Source: CADEEV01 sp964442185 (GTDB lineage Bacteria; Acidobacteriota; Vicinamibacteria; Fen-336). From it: 64,000 nucleotides of DNA. The notes under the pieces are model-generated. The model saw only the letters and a list, made by a program, of their open reading frames with translations, had not been told where the DNA came from and made no database searches. Positions 56,236-64,000 of the stretch are shown here, piece by piece; positions within the stretch are counted from its first letter, which is position 1, and every line of letters begins with the position of its first letter. Made by a program: the position numbers and the translations under genes. The stretch is taken from contig CAYTWT010000257.1 of assembly GCA_964442185.1 (NCBI GenBank), positions 100,068-164,067 on the forward strand, in the 5' to 3' direction.

Positions 56236-57882
56236 ATGCCGGAACCGCTTCAAAACCCCATCGTCCTCTGGTTCGCGCTGAGTGTCGCCCTGGCGGGGCT
56301 TGCCTACGCGTTCCTGCGTCGCGAGCTGCTCGTGAAGGGGACGCTCTACGGCTCGTTCCTGCTCGCCTGCCTGGTGGCGGCGTGGCCGCCCTACGAAACG
56401 CCGGAACAGCCGGGCAAGATCCGCCTCGGCCTCGACCTGCGCGGCGGGATCCACCTGGTGCTACAGGTGGTCACCGACGACGCGCTCAACGCGACCATCG
56501 ATGACGCGGTCCAGACGACGCGCGACCAGACCAGCCGCAAGGGCATCGCCTTCGGATCCTGTCAGCGTATCGACGCCACGTCGTTCTCGCTCGAAGGCGT
56601 CGAGCCGGCCCGCGTCAAGGACGTGCGCGACCTGCTAAAGGACTACTTCCGCAGCGAGTGGGAGATCCGCGAACCCAGCGAGGGCCGCTTCCTCGTCAAG
56701 ATGACCGATCCCTACGTCCGGCTCGTGAAGGACCGGACGGTGAAAGAGGCCATCAAGACCCTGGAGCGCCGCGTAAACCAGCTCGGTGTCGCCGAGCCGG
56801 TGATTGCCGAGCACGGCAGCTCGGGCGACCAGATCCTCGTGCAGCTGCCCGGGGTGACGGACGTCCAGCAGGCCAAGCGCGTCATCATCACGCTCGCGCA
56901 GCTCCAGCTCAAACTGGTCGAGGACCAGGCGCCGAGTCGCGAGGCGCTGCTCCAGAACTTCCAGGGCAAGCTGCCCGACAACATGGAAGTGGTCCAGGGC
57001 GCGGGCGACACGCCAGGCCAGCCGGTCTTCTACCTGGTGCGGCGTGAGGCCGTGATCACCGGGCGTGATCTCAAGAACGCCCGCGCGGGCGTCGACCAGA
57101 GCAACCAGCCCGACGTCCAGTTCACTCTCAACCCCCAGGGCGCCGAGAAGTTCAAGCGCGAGACCGGGCGCAACATCGGCCGCCGCCTCGCGATCATTCT
57201 CGACGGCAGCGTCGCCTCGGCGCCGACCATCCAATCGCAGATCTCGCACGACGGCGTGATCACCGGCCGTTTCACGGCGCAGGAGGCCGACGAGCTTTCG
57301 AAGGTGTTGCGCGCCGGCGCCCTGCCGGCGACGCTTCGGTACTTGCAGGAGCTGACCGTGGGCGCTTCGCTCGGCAAGGACTCGATCCGCTCGGGCGTCC
57401 TCGCCTCCTCTGCAGCGATGGCCTTCATCACGATCTTCATGCTCGTCTATTACCGACTCTCCGGTCTCAACGCCGTCGTGGCCCTCGCGGCCAACCTGCT
57501 GATCCTGCTCGGCGCGATGGCCTACTCGGGGGCGACGCTCACGCTGCCCGGGATCGCCGGCATCATCCTTACGATCGGCGTGGGTGTGGACACCAACGTC
57601 CTCGTCTTCGAGCGCATCCGCGAGGAGCTGCGCAACGGCAAGACCGTTCGCGCCGCCATCACGAACGGCTTCGAGCGCGTCTGGATCACCATCCTCGACA
57701 CTCACGCGACCGCGCTGATCGCCGCGGCCTTCCTGTTCCAGTTTGGCACGGGCCCGATCAAGGGCTTCGCCGTGACGCTGGTCTGGGGTCTCGTGGCCAA
57801 CGTCTTCGCCTCGTACTTCGTCAGCCAGTTCCTCTTCGAGTGGGTGCTCGGCAAGCGCCACGTCGACAGCTTGAGCATCTAG
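56236..57882 (+). CDS. secD: Protein-export membrane protein SecD
   Basis: A 548-residue RND-type SecD that uses the proton gradient to help release translocated proteins. Two N-terminal hydrophobic segments precede IRLGLDLRGGIHLVLQVVTD, the P1 domain (to about 380) includes TLERRVNQLGVAEPVIAEHG, and the membrane part has LTLPGIAGIILTIGVGVDTN followed by VLVFERIREE, the Asp/Arg motif of the family. It is followed by secF after 9 bases. Confidence 0.97.
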   Translation: MPEPLQNPIVLWFALSVALAGLAYAFLRRELLVKGTLYGSFLLACLVAAWPPYETPEQPGKIRLGLDLRGGIHLVLQVVTDDALNATIDDAVQTTRDQTSRKGIAFGSCQRIDATSFSLEGVEPARVKDVRDLLKDYFRSEWEIREPSEGRFLVKMTDPYVRLVKDRTVKEAIKTLERRVNQLGVAEPVIAEHGSSGDQILVQLPGVTDVQQAKRVIITLAQLQLKLVEDQAPSREALLQNFQGKLPDNMEVVQGAGDTPGQPVFYLVRREAVITGRDLKNARAGVDQSNQPDVQFTLNPQGAEKFKRETGRNIGRRLAIILDGSVASAPTIQSQISHDGVITGRFTAQEADELSKVLRAGALPATLRYLQELTVGASLGKDSIRSGVLASSAAMAFITIFMLVYYRLSGLNAVVALAANLLILLGAMAYSGATLTLPGIAGIILTIGVGVDTNVLVFERIREELRNGKTVRAAITNGFERVWITILDTHATALIAAAFLFQFGTGPIKGFAVTLVWGLVANVFASYFVSQFLFEWVLGKRHVDSLSI

Positions 57883-57891
57883 GTTAGGAAG

Positions 57892-58836
57892 ATGGAGATC
57901 CTCAAGAATCCGAACTTCGACTTTCTCGGCAAGACCCGCTACTTCGTGGCGGCGAGCCTCGCGATCATCCTGGGAGGCCTGCTTCTCATGTCGCGCCCCG
58001 GGGGCGTGCGCTATGGCGTCGAGTTCTCGGGCGGCACCCAGCTCGTCGTGAAGTTCCAGCAGGCCCCGGCGGTGGACCTGATCCGCACGGCGGTCGTGGC
58101 CCAGTCACAGGGTGCGACCATCCAGATCTACGACGATCCCAAGAAGAACCAGGTGCTGATCCGACTAGCCGAGACGGGCGAGCAGGAAATCACCCAGACG
58201 GCCGACAGGGTGCTCGCCTCCCTGCGCACCGCCTATGCCCAGAACCCGTTGATCGAGTCTTCGTCGGAGATCGTGGGCCCGATCGTGGGCGCGGAGCTGC
58301 GGCAGAAGGCCGTCCAGCTCACGGTCCTGGGCCTCGTCTTCCAGCTCGTCTACATCGCCATCCGCTTCAAGGGCGCGATCTGGGGCGCCGCGGCGACGGT
58401 TGCGGTGCTCCACGACGTGCTCGTGACGCTCGCCTTCCTGGCGTTCTTCAAGTACGAGATCACGCTCAACGTGATCGCGGCGCTGCTCACGCTCGTCGGC
58501 TACAGCGTGAACGACACGATCGTGATCTTCGACCGCGCGCGGGAGAACCTCCGCCAGAAGCGCAAGGACTCCCTGACCAAGATCCTCAACGACTCGCTCA
58601 ACCAGACGCTCACCCGAACCCTCATCTCCAATGGCACCACGTTCCTCTCGGTCCTGGGCCTCTACCTCTTCGGCGGCGAAGTGCTCCGCAGCTTCGGCTT
58701 CACGATGGTCATCGGGATTCTCGTCGGCACCTACTCGACGGTCTACATCGCGAGCCCGATCGTGATCTGGTGGGGAGGCTACCGGAAGAAGACGGGCGGC
58801 GGCACGGGCGCCGCCGGCGCCAAGGCAGCACTGTAG
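57892..58836 (+). CDS. secF: Protein-export membrane protein SecF
   Basis: A 314-residue SecF, partner of SecD. FLGKTRYFVAASLAIILGGL opens it, YGVEFSGGTQLVVKFQQAPA is the family signature, and LLTLVGYSVNDTIVIFDRAR with ENLR gives the D-R motif in the membrane part. Six helices are expected. Its ATG is preceded by GGTTAGGAAG. It ends the sec block; a 142-base gap precedes tonB. Confidence 0.97.
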   Translation: MEILKNPNFDFLGKTRYFVAASLAIILGGLLLMSRPGGVRYGVEFSGGTQLVVKFQQAPAVDLIRTAVVAQSQGATIQIYDDPKKNQVLIRLAETGEQEITQTADRVLASLRTAYAQNPLIESSSEIVGPIVGAELRQKAVQLTVLGLVFQLVYIAIRFKGAIWGAAATVAVLHDVLVTLAFLAFFKYEITLNVIAALLTLVGYSVNDTIVIFDRARENLRQKRKDSLTKILNDSLNQTLTRTLISNGTTFLSVLGLYLFGGEVLRSFGFTMVIGILVGTYSTVYIASPIVIWWGGYRKKTGGGTGAAGAKAAL

Positions 58837-58978
58837 CTCGAGGCTCGGTCCAAGGGACTCCCAGGGTGAACCGGGCAAGGGACTTGCTTACGCTCTCGTC
58901 CCGGGGCGGTTTGTGATCCAGAACGGAACCTCCCGAGGACACTTGGCGTCAGAGTCTGAGGGGGCGGGTGAGAAGAAG
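58837..58978 (+). other. Gap between secF and tonB
   Basis: No gene and no clear terminator were found. GTG 58913 is in frame with the TonB-like gene and could extend it by 22 codons, but the extension has no features. GGTGAGAAGAAG directly before ATG 58979 can serve as the ribosome site. Confidence 0.3.
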
Positions 58979-59776
58979 ATGGCGACAATGAGCGGCAGCG
59001 CGCCGCACTCCCTCGAAGACGACCTCTTCCGGGAGCTGGTCGTGTCCAACCCGGCCCCCAAGCGGGGCTGGTTTGGCGTGCGCGAGTCGCTCGCCGGGCA
59101 CGCGGTCCTGATCAGCCTGCTGGTGCTTGCGCCGATCCTGTGGCCGACACCCTCGCCCGACCATCCAGATTACATCCGCGCGCTGCTCTACGACCCGCCC
59201 CCGCCCCCGCCCCCGCCCCTCCCCAAGGGCTCAGCGATGGTCGAGAAGGCCCGGCCCGCGGAGCCGACGACGCCTGAGGTCAAGCCGCAGAAGCCGGATT
59301 TCACGGCTCCCATCGAGCAGCCGAGAGACCAGGAGCTCAGGCCCGAGGCCAAGCTGCCGGAGACGGAGCAGGCCGGGAGTCCGAGCGGCAGCGACTTCGG
59401 TGTCGCCGACGGCATGGAGGACGGCGTCGAGGGCGGCGTCGTCGGAGGTGTGCCCGGCGGCGTTCTGGGTGGCGTGATCGGCGGCACGGGCGACGGGCCT
59501 GTCATGGACTACGACCAAGCGCCGCGGCCCATCAAGATCACCAAGCCGCAGTACCCCCAGGAAGCCTTCGTCAAGAAGATCGAAGGGACCGTGATCGTCG
59601 AGATCCTGATCGACTCGACGGGCGCCGTGGTCCGGGCGCGCGTGACCCAGTCGATCCCGGCGCTCGACGCAGCCGCCCTCCAGACAGTGCGCGAATGGCG
59701 CTTCTCCCCGGCGATCAAGAACGGCCGCCCCGTCGCGACGATCGCCCAGGCCCCCGTGACGTTTCGGATCTTCTGA
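58979..59776 (+). CDS. tonB: TonB-family energy transducer
   Basis: A 265-residue TonB-like protein. One N-terminal helix (about 39-56, AGHAVLISLLVLAPILW) is followed by PPPPPPPP (73-80), a Pro/Glu/Lys linker, then a Gly-rich stretch GGVVGGVPGGVLGGVIGG, and a C-terminal TonB domain (about 185-265) with IKITKPQYPQEAFVKKIEGT, VEILIDSTGAVV and ALDAAALQTVREWRF. It couples the proton gradient to outer-membrane receptors, confirming a diderm envelope. The Gly-Val linker is a style I associate with Acidobacteriota TonB proteins. Confidence 0.92.
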   Translation: MATMSGSAPHSLEDDLFRELVVSNPAPKRGWFGVRESLAGHAVLISLLVLAPILWPTPSPDHPDYIRALLYDPPPPPPPPLPKGSAMVEKARPAEPTTPEVKPQKPDFTAPIEQPRDQELRPEAKLPETEQAGSPSGSDFGVADGMEDGVEGGVVGGVPGGVLGGVIGGTGDGPVMDYDQAPRPIKITKPQYPQEAFVKKIEGTVIVEILIDSTGAVVRARVTQSIPALDAAALQTVREWRFSPAIKNGRPVATIAQAPVTFRIF

Positions 59777-59873
59777 TCGGACCCCCGAAAACTCCGGCGC
59801 TGTCGCGAGGCGAGCGCTCCCGACGGAAGGGTCCAGCCTGCCCCGCCGAACCGGGAGTAAGAGCGAGCGGCTA
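59777..59873. terminator. Convergent gap with possible branched hairpin
   Basis: GGACCC (59779-59784) and GGGTCC (59829-59834) can pair across a 44-base space that contains a second imperfect stem (GGCGCT with AGCGCT). There is no T-run on either strand, so termination here is uncertain. Confidence 0.25.
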
Positions 59874-61568
59874 CTACTTAAAGAACTTGCGGAGGCTGGT
59901 GAGTGCGGAGTCGCGCGGGGAGAGCGACTCGAGTTCCAGGCGCGCCTGCTTGTGGGTCGGGTTCAGGCGCACGGCGGTCTGCAACACAGCAATCGCGCGC
60001 GACTTCACCTTCATCGACTTGTAGTAGAGGCCGAACTGGTAGTGAAGGTCCGCGTTGTTCGGGTCGAGGCGCGCAGCCTCCAGGAACTCGCGCTCCGCGT
60101 GCTTCGCCATGCGCGGCCAGCAGGCCAGCGCGACGGCGAGGCGCAGCCGGTAGGCTGGAACCCGCGGGGCCAGGTCGACGAGCGCGCCGTAGACCTTGGA
60201 GGCGTTCGCATAGTCGGAGACCGCCATCCGGACGTCGCCTTCCATGATGAGGCGCTGAATGTCCGCGGCGCGGGCGGCGATCTGCACGGCATCCTCGCCT
60301 GGAGGCGCCGCGGGCTCGGCAGTCTCGGGCGCGGTCACCGGTGGCGCGACCGGCTCGACCGGGACGCTCGCCACCACGGCTTCCGGCGTGAGCACGGGCG
60401 AAGTCGGCGCCTTTGCGACGGGAAGCGCCGGGTTCGTCGTGGCCTCTTTCGTGGCAGGCCTCAAGCCAGGCGGGGCGGCCGGCGCCGTGCCCCTTGGAAC
60501 CGCGGGCGGAGCAGCCGCCGCTTTGAGCAGCGGGGCCTGGCGCGCCAGCCTCAGCATCGTCGAAGCCCGCCCCAGGATCAGCTCGATGTCGGTCTTGAGC
60601 GTCTGGTCGTCGCCCACGGCGTCGAGCAGCGCGTGGTAGCGCTCCATCTTTTCTTCGAGGGCGCGGATCAGCTCGTCGCGCGGGGCGGTGCGCGACACGC
60701 GCAGCCATGCCTCGCGATCGAGCCGCGCGGAGCGTGCCAGCTCGTCCTCGACCTCCTGGCGCAAGGCCTCGCGCGCCGACGGATCGGGCCGCGAGCGCAG
60801 CGCCGAAAGCAGGAACGTGCTGGTTTCCATCTGGATCACCGGCGTCGGCTCTGCCTTGCCCTGGGGCTTGTCGGCGTACTCGAGGATCCCGGCGGCGACA
60901 AGCGCGTACACGGCGCGCAGCCGGGTGAAGGCGACGCCGCCCTTCTCCCACGCCAGCCGCCGGATCGTGACCTTCCGGTTCGCTTGCTCGAGGACGTCGA
61001 GTTCCTCGGCCGAGCACTTGCGTACGCCAAAGGGGAACGGCGGCACGGGCGCCAGCGTCACCCAGCGATCGAGATCGCCGATCCCGGTCAGGACCAGCTC
61101 CTCGCCCTTCATGGCCTTGATGCCCATGTAGAGGATGCGGTGGACCGACAGGCTCACCATGTACTCGAGCGGGATCGGGCACTTGCGCTCCTCGAAGGAC
61201 GCGGCGCCCTCCTTGAAGTCGAAGAGCGAGACCACGATCCGCTTGACCTGCCGCGAGACCGAGCGGCCGACCTCCTTCTTGTCCATGACGCCGGAAGCCA
61301 CGAGCGCGTCGCCGAAGCGCTTGCGACGCTCCTTCATGAACGCCGCGGCTCGCGCGTACTCCTCGTCGGTGATCCGGCCCAGGGCCACGAGCGCTTCGCC
61401 GAGGCGGTCCTTCTTCATGTTGCTCGCGGCGAAAACGATCCGGCCGTGGTCGAAGTACACGGTCTTGATCACCTTGCCGGAGCGCACTTCGAGGTCGCCG
61501 CTGCTGCGCCCAGCCGAAAGGCTGCGCAGCGTCTCAGAGATCGGCACTCGGGACAGGTCGTTCAGCAC
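59874..61568 (-). CDS. PATAN/DUF4388 protein with TPR tail
   Basis: A 564-residue cytoplasmic protein. Residues about 1-130 form a DUF4388 (PATAN-like) domain: LRSLSAGRSSGDLEVRSGKV, KTVYFDHGRIVFAASNMKKD, RLGEALVALGRITDEEYARA and KRFGDALVASGVMDKKE. The middle is charged and helical, then a long Pro/Ala linker, and the end is a TPR pair (FLEAARLDPNNADLHYQFGL; RAIAVLQTAVRLNPTHKQAR). DUF4388 proteins occur in signalling and gliding systems of Acidobacteria, Myxococcota and cyanobacteria. GTG 61568 is chosen, 13 bases after the GT2 stop; TTG 61607 is an alternative. Confidence 0.82.
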   Translation of the reverse strand: MLNDLSRVPISETLRSLSAGRSSGDLEVRSGKVIKTVYFDHGRIVFAASNMKKDRLGEALVALGRITDEEYARAAAFMKERRKRFGDALVASGVMDKKEVGRSVSRQVKRIVVSLFDFKEGAASFEERKCPIPLEYMVSLSVHRILYMGIKAMKGEELVLTGIGDLDRWVTLAPVPPFPFGVRKCSAEELDVLEQANRKVTIRRLAWEKGGVAFTRLRAVYALVAAGILEYADKPQGKAEPTPVIQMETSTFLLSALRSRPDPSAREALRQEVEDELARSARLDREAWLRVSRTAPRDELIRALEEKMERYHALLDAVGDDQTLKTDIELILGRASTMLRLARQAPLLKAAAAPPAVPRGTAPAAPPGLRPATKEATTNPALPVAKAPTSPVLTPEAVVASVPVEPVAPPVTAPETAEPAAPPGEDAVQIAARAADIQRLIMEGDVRMAVSDYANASKVYGALVDLAPRVPAYRLRLAVALACWPRMAKHAEREFLEAARLDPNNADLHYQFGLYYKSMKVKSRAIAVLQTAVRLNPTHKQARLELESLSPRDSALTSLRKFFK

Positions 61569-61581
61569 GCGATCTTCTAGA

Positions 61582-62280
61582 CTAACGCAGCTCGGCCCAG
61601 AGCCCAAGCATCTCCCGCAGGATCTTGAGGATGACGCCCGGCGACGACAGCGTCGAGACGCCGCGCGAGCGCGGGAAGTAGTCGACGCCGATCTGGATGA
61701 TGCTGGCCCCGGCCTTGCGCGCCCGGATCAGGAACTCGGCGTCGATGAAGCTGCCGTCGCTCTTGAGCGGGAAGCGCTCGAGCAGGGCGCGGCGGAAGAG
61801 CTTGAACGAGAAGTTCACGTCCTTCACCGGCAGATCGAACAGCGACCGGATCAGGAGCGTGTAGAGGAAGGTGTAGACGGAGCGCAGCGGGCCCTCGAGC
61901 GTGCGGTCGAAACGGTAGGCCGAGAGCACGTCGGCCTGTTGATACTGCAGGAGGCGGACGGCGCGCGGCAGCTCCTGGAGGTCGAACGGCAGGTCGGCGT
62001 CGGTGTAGAGGATCAGGTCCTTCGAGGCCACGGCGTAGCCGGCCCGCAGCGTCCCACCGAGCTTCAAGTTCGCCGCGTTGTGAACCACCTTGATCTGCGG
62101 ATCCTCCCGGGCCAGCGCGTCGGCGAGCGCCCCGGTGAGGTCGCTGGACGCGTCGTCGACGATCACGATCTCATGCTGGCCCGGAATCTCGCACAGGATC
62201 TCCCGCGCCGCGGCCACGGCGCGGTGGATGTAGGCCTCCTCGTTCCACATCGGGAACACGACCGAGATCGAAACGGGCAT
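61582..62280 (-). CDS. GT2 family glycosyltransferase
   Basis: A 232-residue GT2, DPM1-like without membrane helices. ISVVFPMWNEEAYIHRAVAA, IVIVDDASSDLTGA, LKLGGTLRAGYAVASKDLIL and YTDADLPFDLQELPRAVRLL (acidic block) are followed by DVNFSFKLFRRALLERFPLK and DAEFLIRARKAG. The family transfers a sugar to polyprenyl phosphate or a related acceptor. It is the first gene of a two-gene minus unit with the DUF4388 protein, and diverges from the FabH-like gene. Confidence 0.9.
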   Translation of the reverse strand: MPVSISVVFPMWNEEAYIHRAVAAAREILCEIPGQHEIVIVDDASSDLTGALADALAREDPQIKVVHNAANLKLGGTLRAGYAVASKDLILYTDADLPFDLQELPRAVRLLQYQQADVLSAYRFDRTLEGPLRSVYTFLYTLLIRSLFDLPVKDVNFSFKLFRRALLERFPLKSDGSFIDAEFLIRARKAGASIIQIGVDYFPRSRGVSTLSSPGVILKILREMLGLWAELR

Positions 62281-62404
62281 GCGCTATTTTCCCGGGATCA
62301 AAGCGCACGCCTGGGCGACGTGGGCCTCGGCGTCGAACTGGCTGGGGAAGAAGAAGACGACTGCCTGACCCTTGCCGTGTCCCCGGGCGCGAGCATCGCG
62401 CCAC

Positions 62405-62430
62405 TATAATGCCGAAGCCCTGAAGGAGGT
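62405..62430 (+). promoter_or_regulatory. -10 and Shine-Dalgarno of the FabH-like gene
   Basis: A perfect TATAAT (62405-62410) lies 28 bases before ATG 62439. AAGGAGGT (62423-62430) is 8 bases before the ATG, the strongest Shine-Dalgarno in the window. No good -35 was seen at 16-18 bases. Confidence 0.6.
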
Positions 62431-62438
62431 CGCCCGGA

Positions 62439-63506
62439 ATGCCGCGCTCCGTCATCGTGGGCAGCGGGACCGAGATCCCGCCCCACCAGGTCACGAACGC
62501 CATGCTCGCGCGGATCATGGACACGAGCGACGAGTGGATCCAGGAGCGGAGCGGCGTCGTGACCCGCTACTACGTCGAGCCCGGAACCGGGACCTCCGAC
62601 CTGGCTGTCGCCGCCGCGACCAGGGCCCTCGCCGCCGCCGCTGTCGCGAAGCAGGAGGTCGACCTCGTCGTCTTCGCGACGATGACGCCCGACCATTTCT
62701 TCCCCGGCGCCGGCGGCCTGCTCCAGTCGAAGCTGGGTCTGCGCACGGTGCCCTGCTTCGACATTCGGCAGCAGTGCGTCGGCTTTCTCTACGGCCTGCA
62801 GCTGGCCGACGCCCACATCCGCTCCGGGCTTGCGAAAACCGTGCTGCTCGTCGGCGCCGAGATCCACACCGGCTTCATGCCTTACACCCAGGCCAACTGG
62901 GACTACCTATACGGCAAGGCCGACGTGCCGCCGACGCCAGAGGAGTACGCCTGGAATACGAAGTTCCGGCACCTCACCGTGCTCTTCGGCGACGCCGGCG
63001 CCGCGGTCGTGGTGAAGGCGATGCCTGATGACGCGGGCCGCGGCATTCTCGACCAGCTCCTGCACACGAGCGGCGCCGAGTACGACAAGCTCTACGTCCC
63101 CGGCGCCGGCTTCAAGCGCCGGCCCTACATCGACCCGGAGCAGCTCCGGCGCGGCGATCACATCCCTGTGATGGACGGCCGCCACGTCTTCAAGATGGCG
63201 ACCACACACATGATCGAGGTGGCACAGGAGATCCTGGCGCGCAACGGCCTTGCGACCGCCGATCTCAAGATGGTCCTGATGCACCAGGCCAACAAACGCA
63301 TCAACGAGTACTGCCAGAAGGCGCTCGGCCTCCCAGACGAGAAGGTGCTCCACAACATCGAGCGCTACGGGAACACCACAGCCGCAACGATCCCGCTGCT
63401 CTGGGACGAGTGCGGGCGGACCGGGCGCCTAGCGCCCGGCGACCTGGTGCTGATGGTGGCGTTCGGGGCGGGCATGAACTGGGGCGCAACATTGCTACGG
63501 GCGTAG
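62439..63506 (+). CDS. fabH: Beta-ketoacyl-ACP synthase III-like (FabH family)
   Basis: A 355-residue thiolase-fold synthase. TSDEWIQERSGVVTRYYVEP is the substrate-entry region, Cys113 in FDIRQQCVGFLYGLQLADAH is the nucleophile, His282 in VLMHQANKRI and Asn312 in IERYGNTTAATIP complete the triad. It is about 35-40 residues longer than typical FabH, with extra sequence around residues 150-195 (ANWDYLYGKADVPPTPEEYA). It starts fatty acid chains, or condenses acyl groups in a related pathway; the insert leaves this open. A strong Shine-Dalgarno fixes the start. Confidence 0.9.
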   Translation: MPRSVIVGSGTEIPPHQVTNAMLARIMDTSDEWIQERSGVVTRYYVEPGTGTSDLAVAAATRALAAAAVAKQEVDLVVFATMTPDHFFPGAGGLLQSKLGLRTVPCFDIRQQCVGFLYGLQLADAHIRSGLAKTVLLVGAEIHTGFMPYTQANWDYLYGKADVPPTPEEYAWNTKFRHLTVLFGDAGAAVVVKAMPDDAGRGILDQLLHTSGAEYDKLYVPGAGFKRRPYIDPEQLRRGDHIPVMDGRHVFKMATTHMIEVAQEILARNGLATADLKMVLMHQANKRINEYCQKALGLPDEKVLHNIERYGNTTAATIPLLWDECGRTGRLAPGDLVLMVAFGAGMNWGATLLRA

Positions 63507-63524
63507 GCGACAAAGGAGAAGAGA

Positions 63525-64000
63525 ATGAGCGACGCAAGAGCGGTGCCGGTCAAGGACCTGATTCTGGTGCCGAGCCTGATCACGCTGGCGATCACCGTGT
63601 TGCGGCTCGTAGGCGAGCTGCAGAACTGGTCTCCGGCGTTGTTCAGCAAGGCCGCCGGCGGCGGCGGGTCCCCGGTCGGGATCTCGTGGCTGATCTTCGT
63701 CTTCGGCGCGTGGTTCGGCTGGCGCCTGACGCAGCTGGGCCACGGCGCCCCTAACCCGCTGAAGGCGTCGGGCATCGCCCTCGTGGTGGGGCTGGTCGTG
63801 GGCTTCGCCGCGTTCGGAGTCGGGCGGCTCGCCGGGCAGAACGGGGTCTTCGCAGCCTTGATGCTGGGCTCGATCGTCGCGGTCCTGGCTACGAAGAATC
63901 TGTGGCCGGCGCTGTGGCGGACGCTGCTCGCATACGCCTTCGCAGCCCGCGGCCCGGTCGCGCTCCTGATGCTCTTCGCCATTCTCGGGAACTGGGGCAC
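63525..64000 (+). CDS. Unknown membrane protein (C-terminus outside window)
   Basis: The first 158 residues of a polytopic protein with four hydrophobic segments (DLILVPSLITLAITVLRLVG; ISWLIFVFGAWFGWRL; ASGIALVVGLVVGFAAFGVG; ALLMLFAILGNWG). AAAGGAG (63512-63518) gives a clear ribosome site for ATG 63525. It follows the FabH-like gene by 18 bases in the same direction. No family was recognised. Confidence 0.75.
   Translation, partial: MSDARAVPVKDLILVPSLITLAITVLRLVGELQNWSPALFSKAAGGGGSPVGISWLIFVFGAWFGWRLTQLGHGAPNPLKASGIALVVGLVVGFAAFGVGRLAGQNGVFAALMLGSIVAVLATKNLWPALWRTLLAYAFAARGPVALLMLFAILGNWG

Noticed and set aside
54609..56237. A 542-codon minus-strand frame opposite tgt and yajC
   Set aside because: No domain, and it would conflict with two conserved genes and the divergent promoter.
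1..64000. tRNA, rRNA, riboswitch or phage/IS remnants
   Set aside because: No cloverleaf with a GTTCRA-type T-loop, no rRNA signature, no transposase or integrase motif and no target duplications were seen by eye; a covariance-model scan was not possible.

Overview
The window is GC-rich (roughly two thirds G+C) bacterial chromosome, packed with genes that mostly overlap by a few bases. No tRNA, rRNA, CRISPR array, insertion sequence or phage gene was seen. The gene set fits an Acidobacteriota-like or related deep Gram-negative lineage: tgt-yajC-secD-secF followed by a TonB protein with a Gly-Gly-Val linker, a PATAN/DUF4388 protein, a secreted HEAT-cyclophilin protein, a PilZ protein, a YpdA-type reductase and a two-gene NHEJ system. 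The lineage is an inference from gene content only.

Layout. (1) 1-12911, minus strand: a ten-gene cell-surface glycan run holding three related GT-C membrane glycosyltransferases, five GT4 glycosyltransferases, an FAD oxidoreductase and a methyltransferase with a cysteine-rich N-terminus. Most junctions are GTGA, TTGA or ATGA overlaps. (2) 13096-16924: a polyprenyl-phosphate-sugar synthase-like GT2 and two large membrane proteins. (3) 16921-23964, minus: a nonulosonic (sialic-acid-like) acid operon with two NeuB-type synthases, an SpsF-type nucleotidyltransferase, a fused CMP-sugar synthetase/PseG-like protein, an SDR epimerase and a Wzx-like flippase. (4) 23995-31373: a DUF72 protein, an SGNH hydrolase, DNA ligase D, a YpdA-like reductase, a saccharopine-dehydrogenase-like protein and Ku. 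(5) 31409-43651, minus: a second glycan run with GT9, GT4 and GT2 enzymes, two very large membrane proteins, a DegT aminotransferase and an epimerase. (6) 43688-45662, minus: ychF and a zinc-ribbon protein. (7) 45726-52877, plus: a VWA protein, a REC-like/PilZ protein, a GT2-Rossmann fusion, an endonuclease III, a HEAT-cyclophilin fusion and a HAD phosphatase, closed by two G/C-tract hairpins. (8) 52878-54661: a 15-codon Lys/Ala micro-ORF with its own promoter, a short unknown gene and ddl. (9) 54714-59776, plus: tgt, yajC, secD, secF, tonB. (10) 59874-64000: a DUF4388-TPR protein, a GT2, a FabH-like synthase and a truncated membrane protein.

How they work together. Most of the window builds and exports surface polysaccharide or glycolipid. 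GT2 DPM1-like enzymes plausibly load sugars on polyprenyl phosphate, GT-C membrane enzymes use those donors, GT4 and GT9 enzymes extend chains in the cytoplasm, the NeuB/SpsF/PseG set supplies an acidic nine-carbon sugar, and the Wzx-like protein flips the product. Housekeeping blocks (NHEJ repair, Sec export, tRNA queuosine, cell-wall D-Ala-D-Ala) sit between the glycan runs. The least explained parts are the doubled nonulosonate set, the Lys/Ala micro-ORF between matched hairpins, the promoters placed so close to start codons that leaderless mRNAs are likely, and genes that appear to lack a standard start codon.
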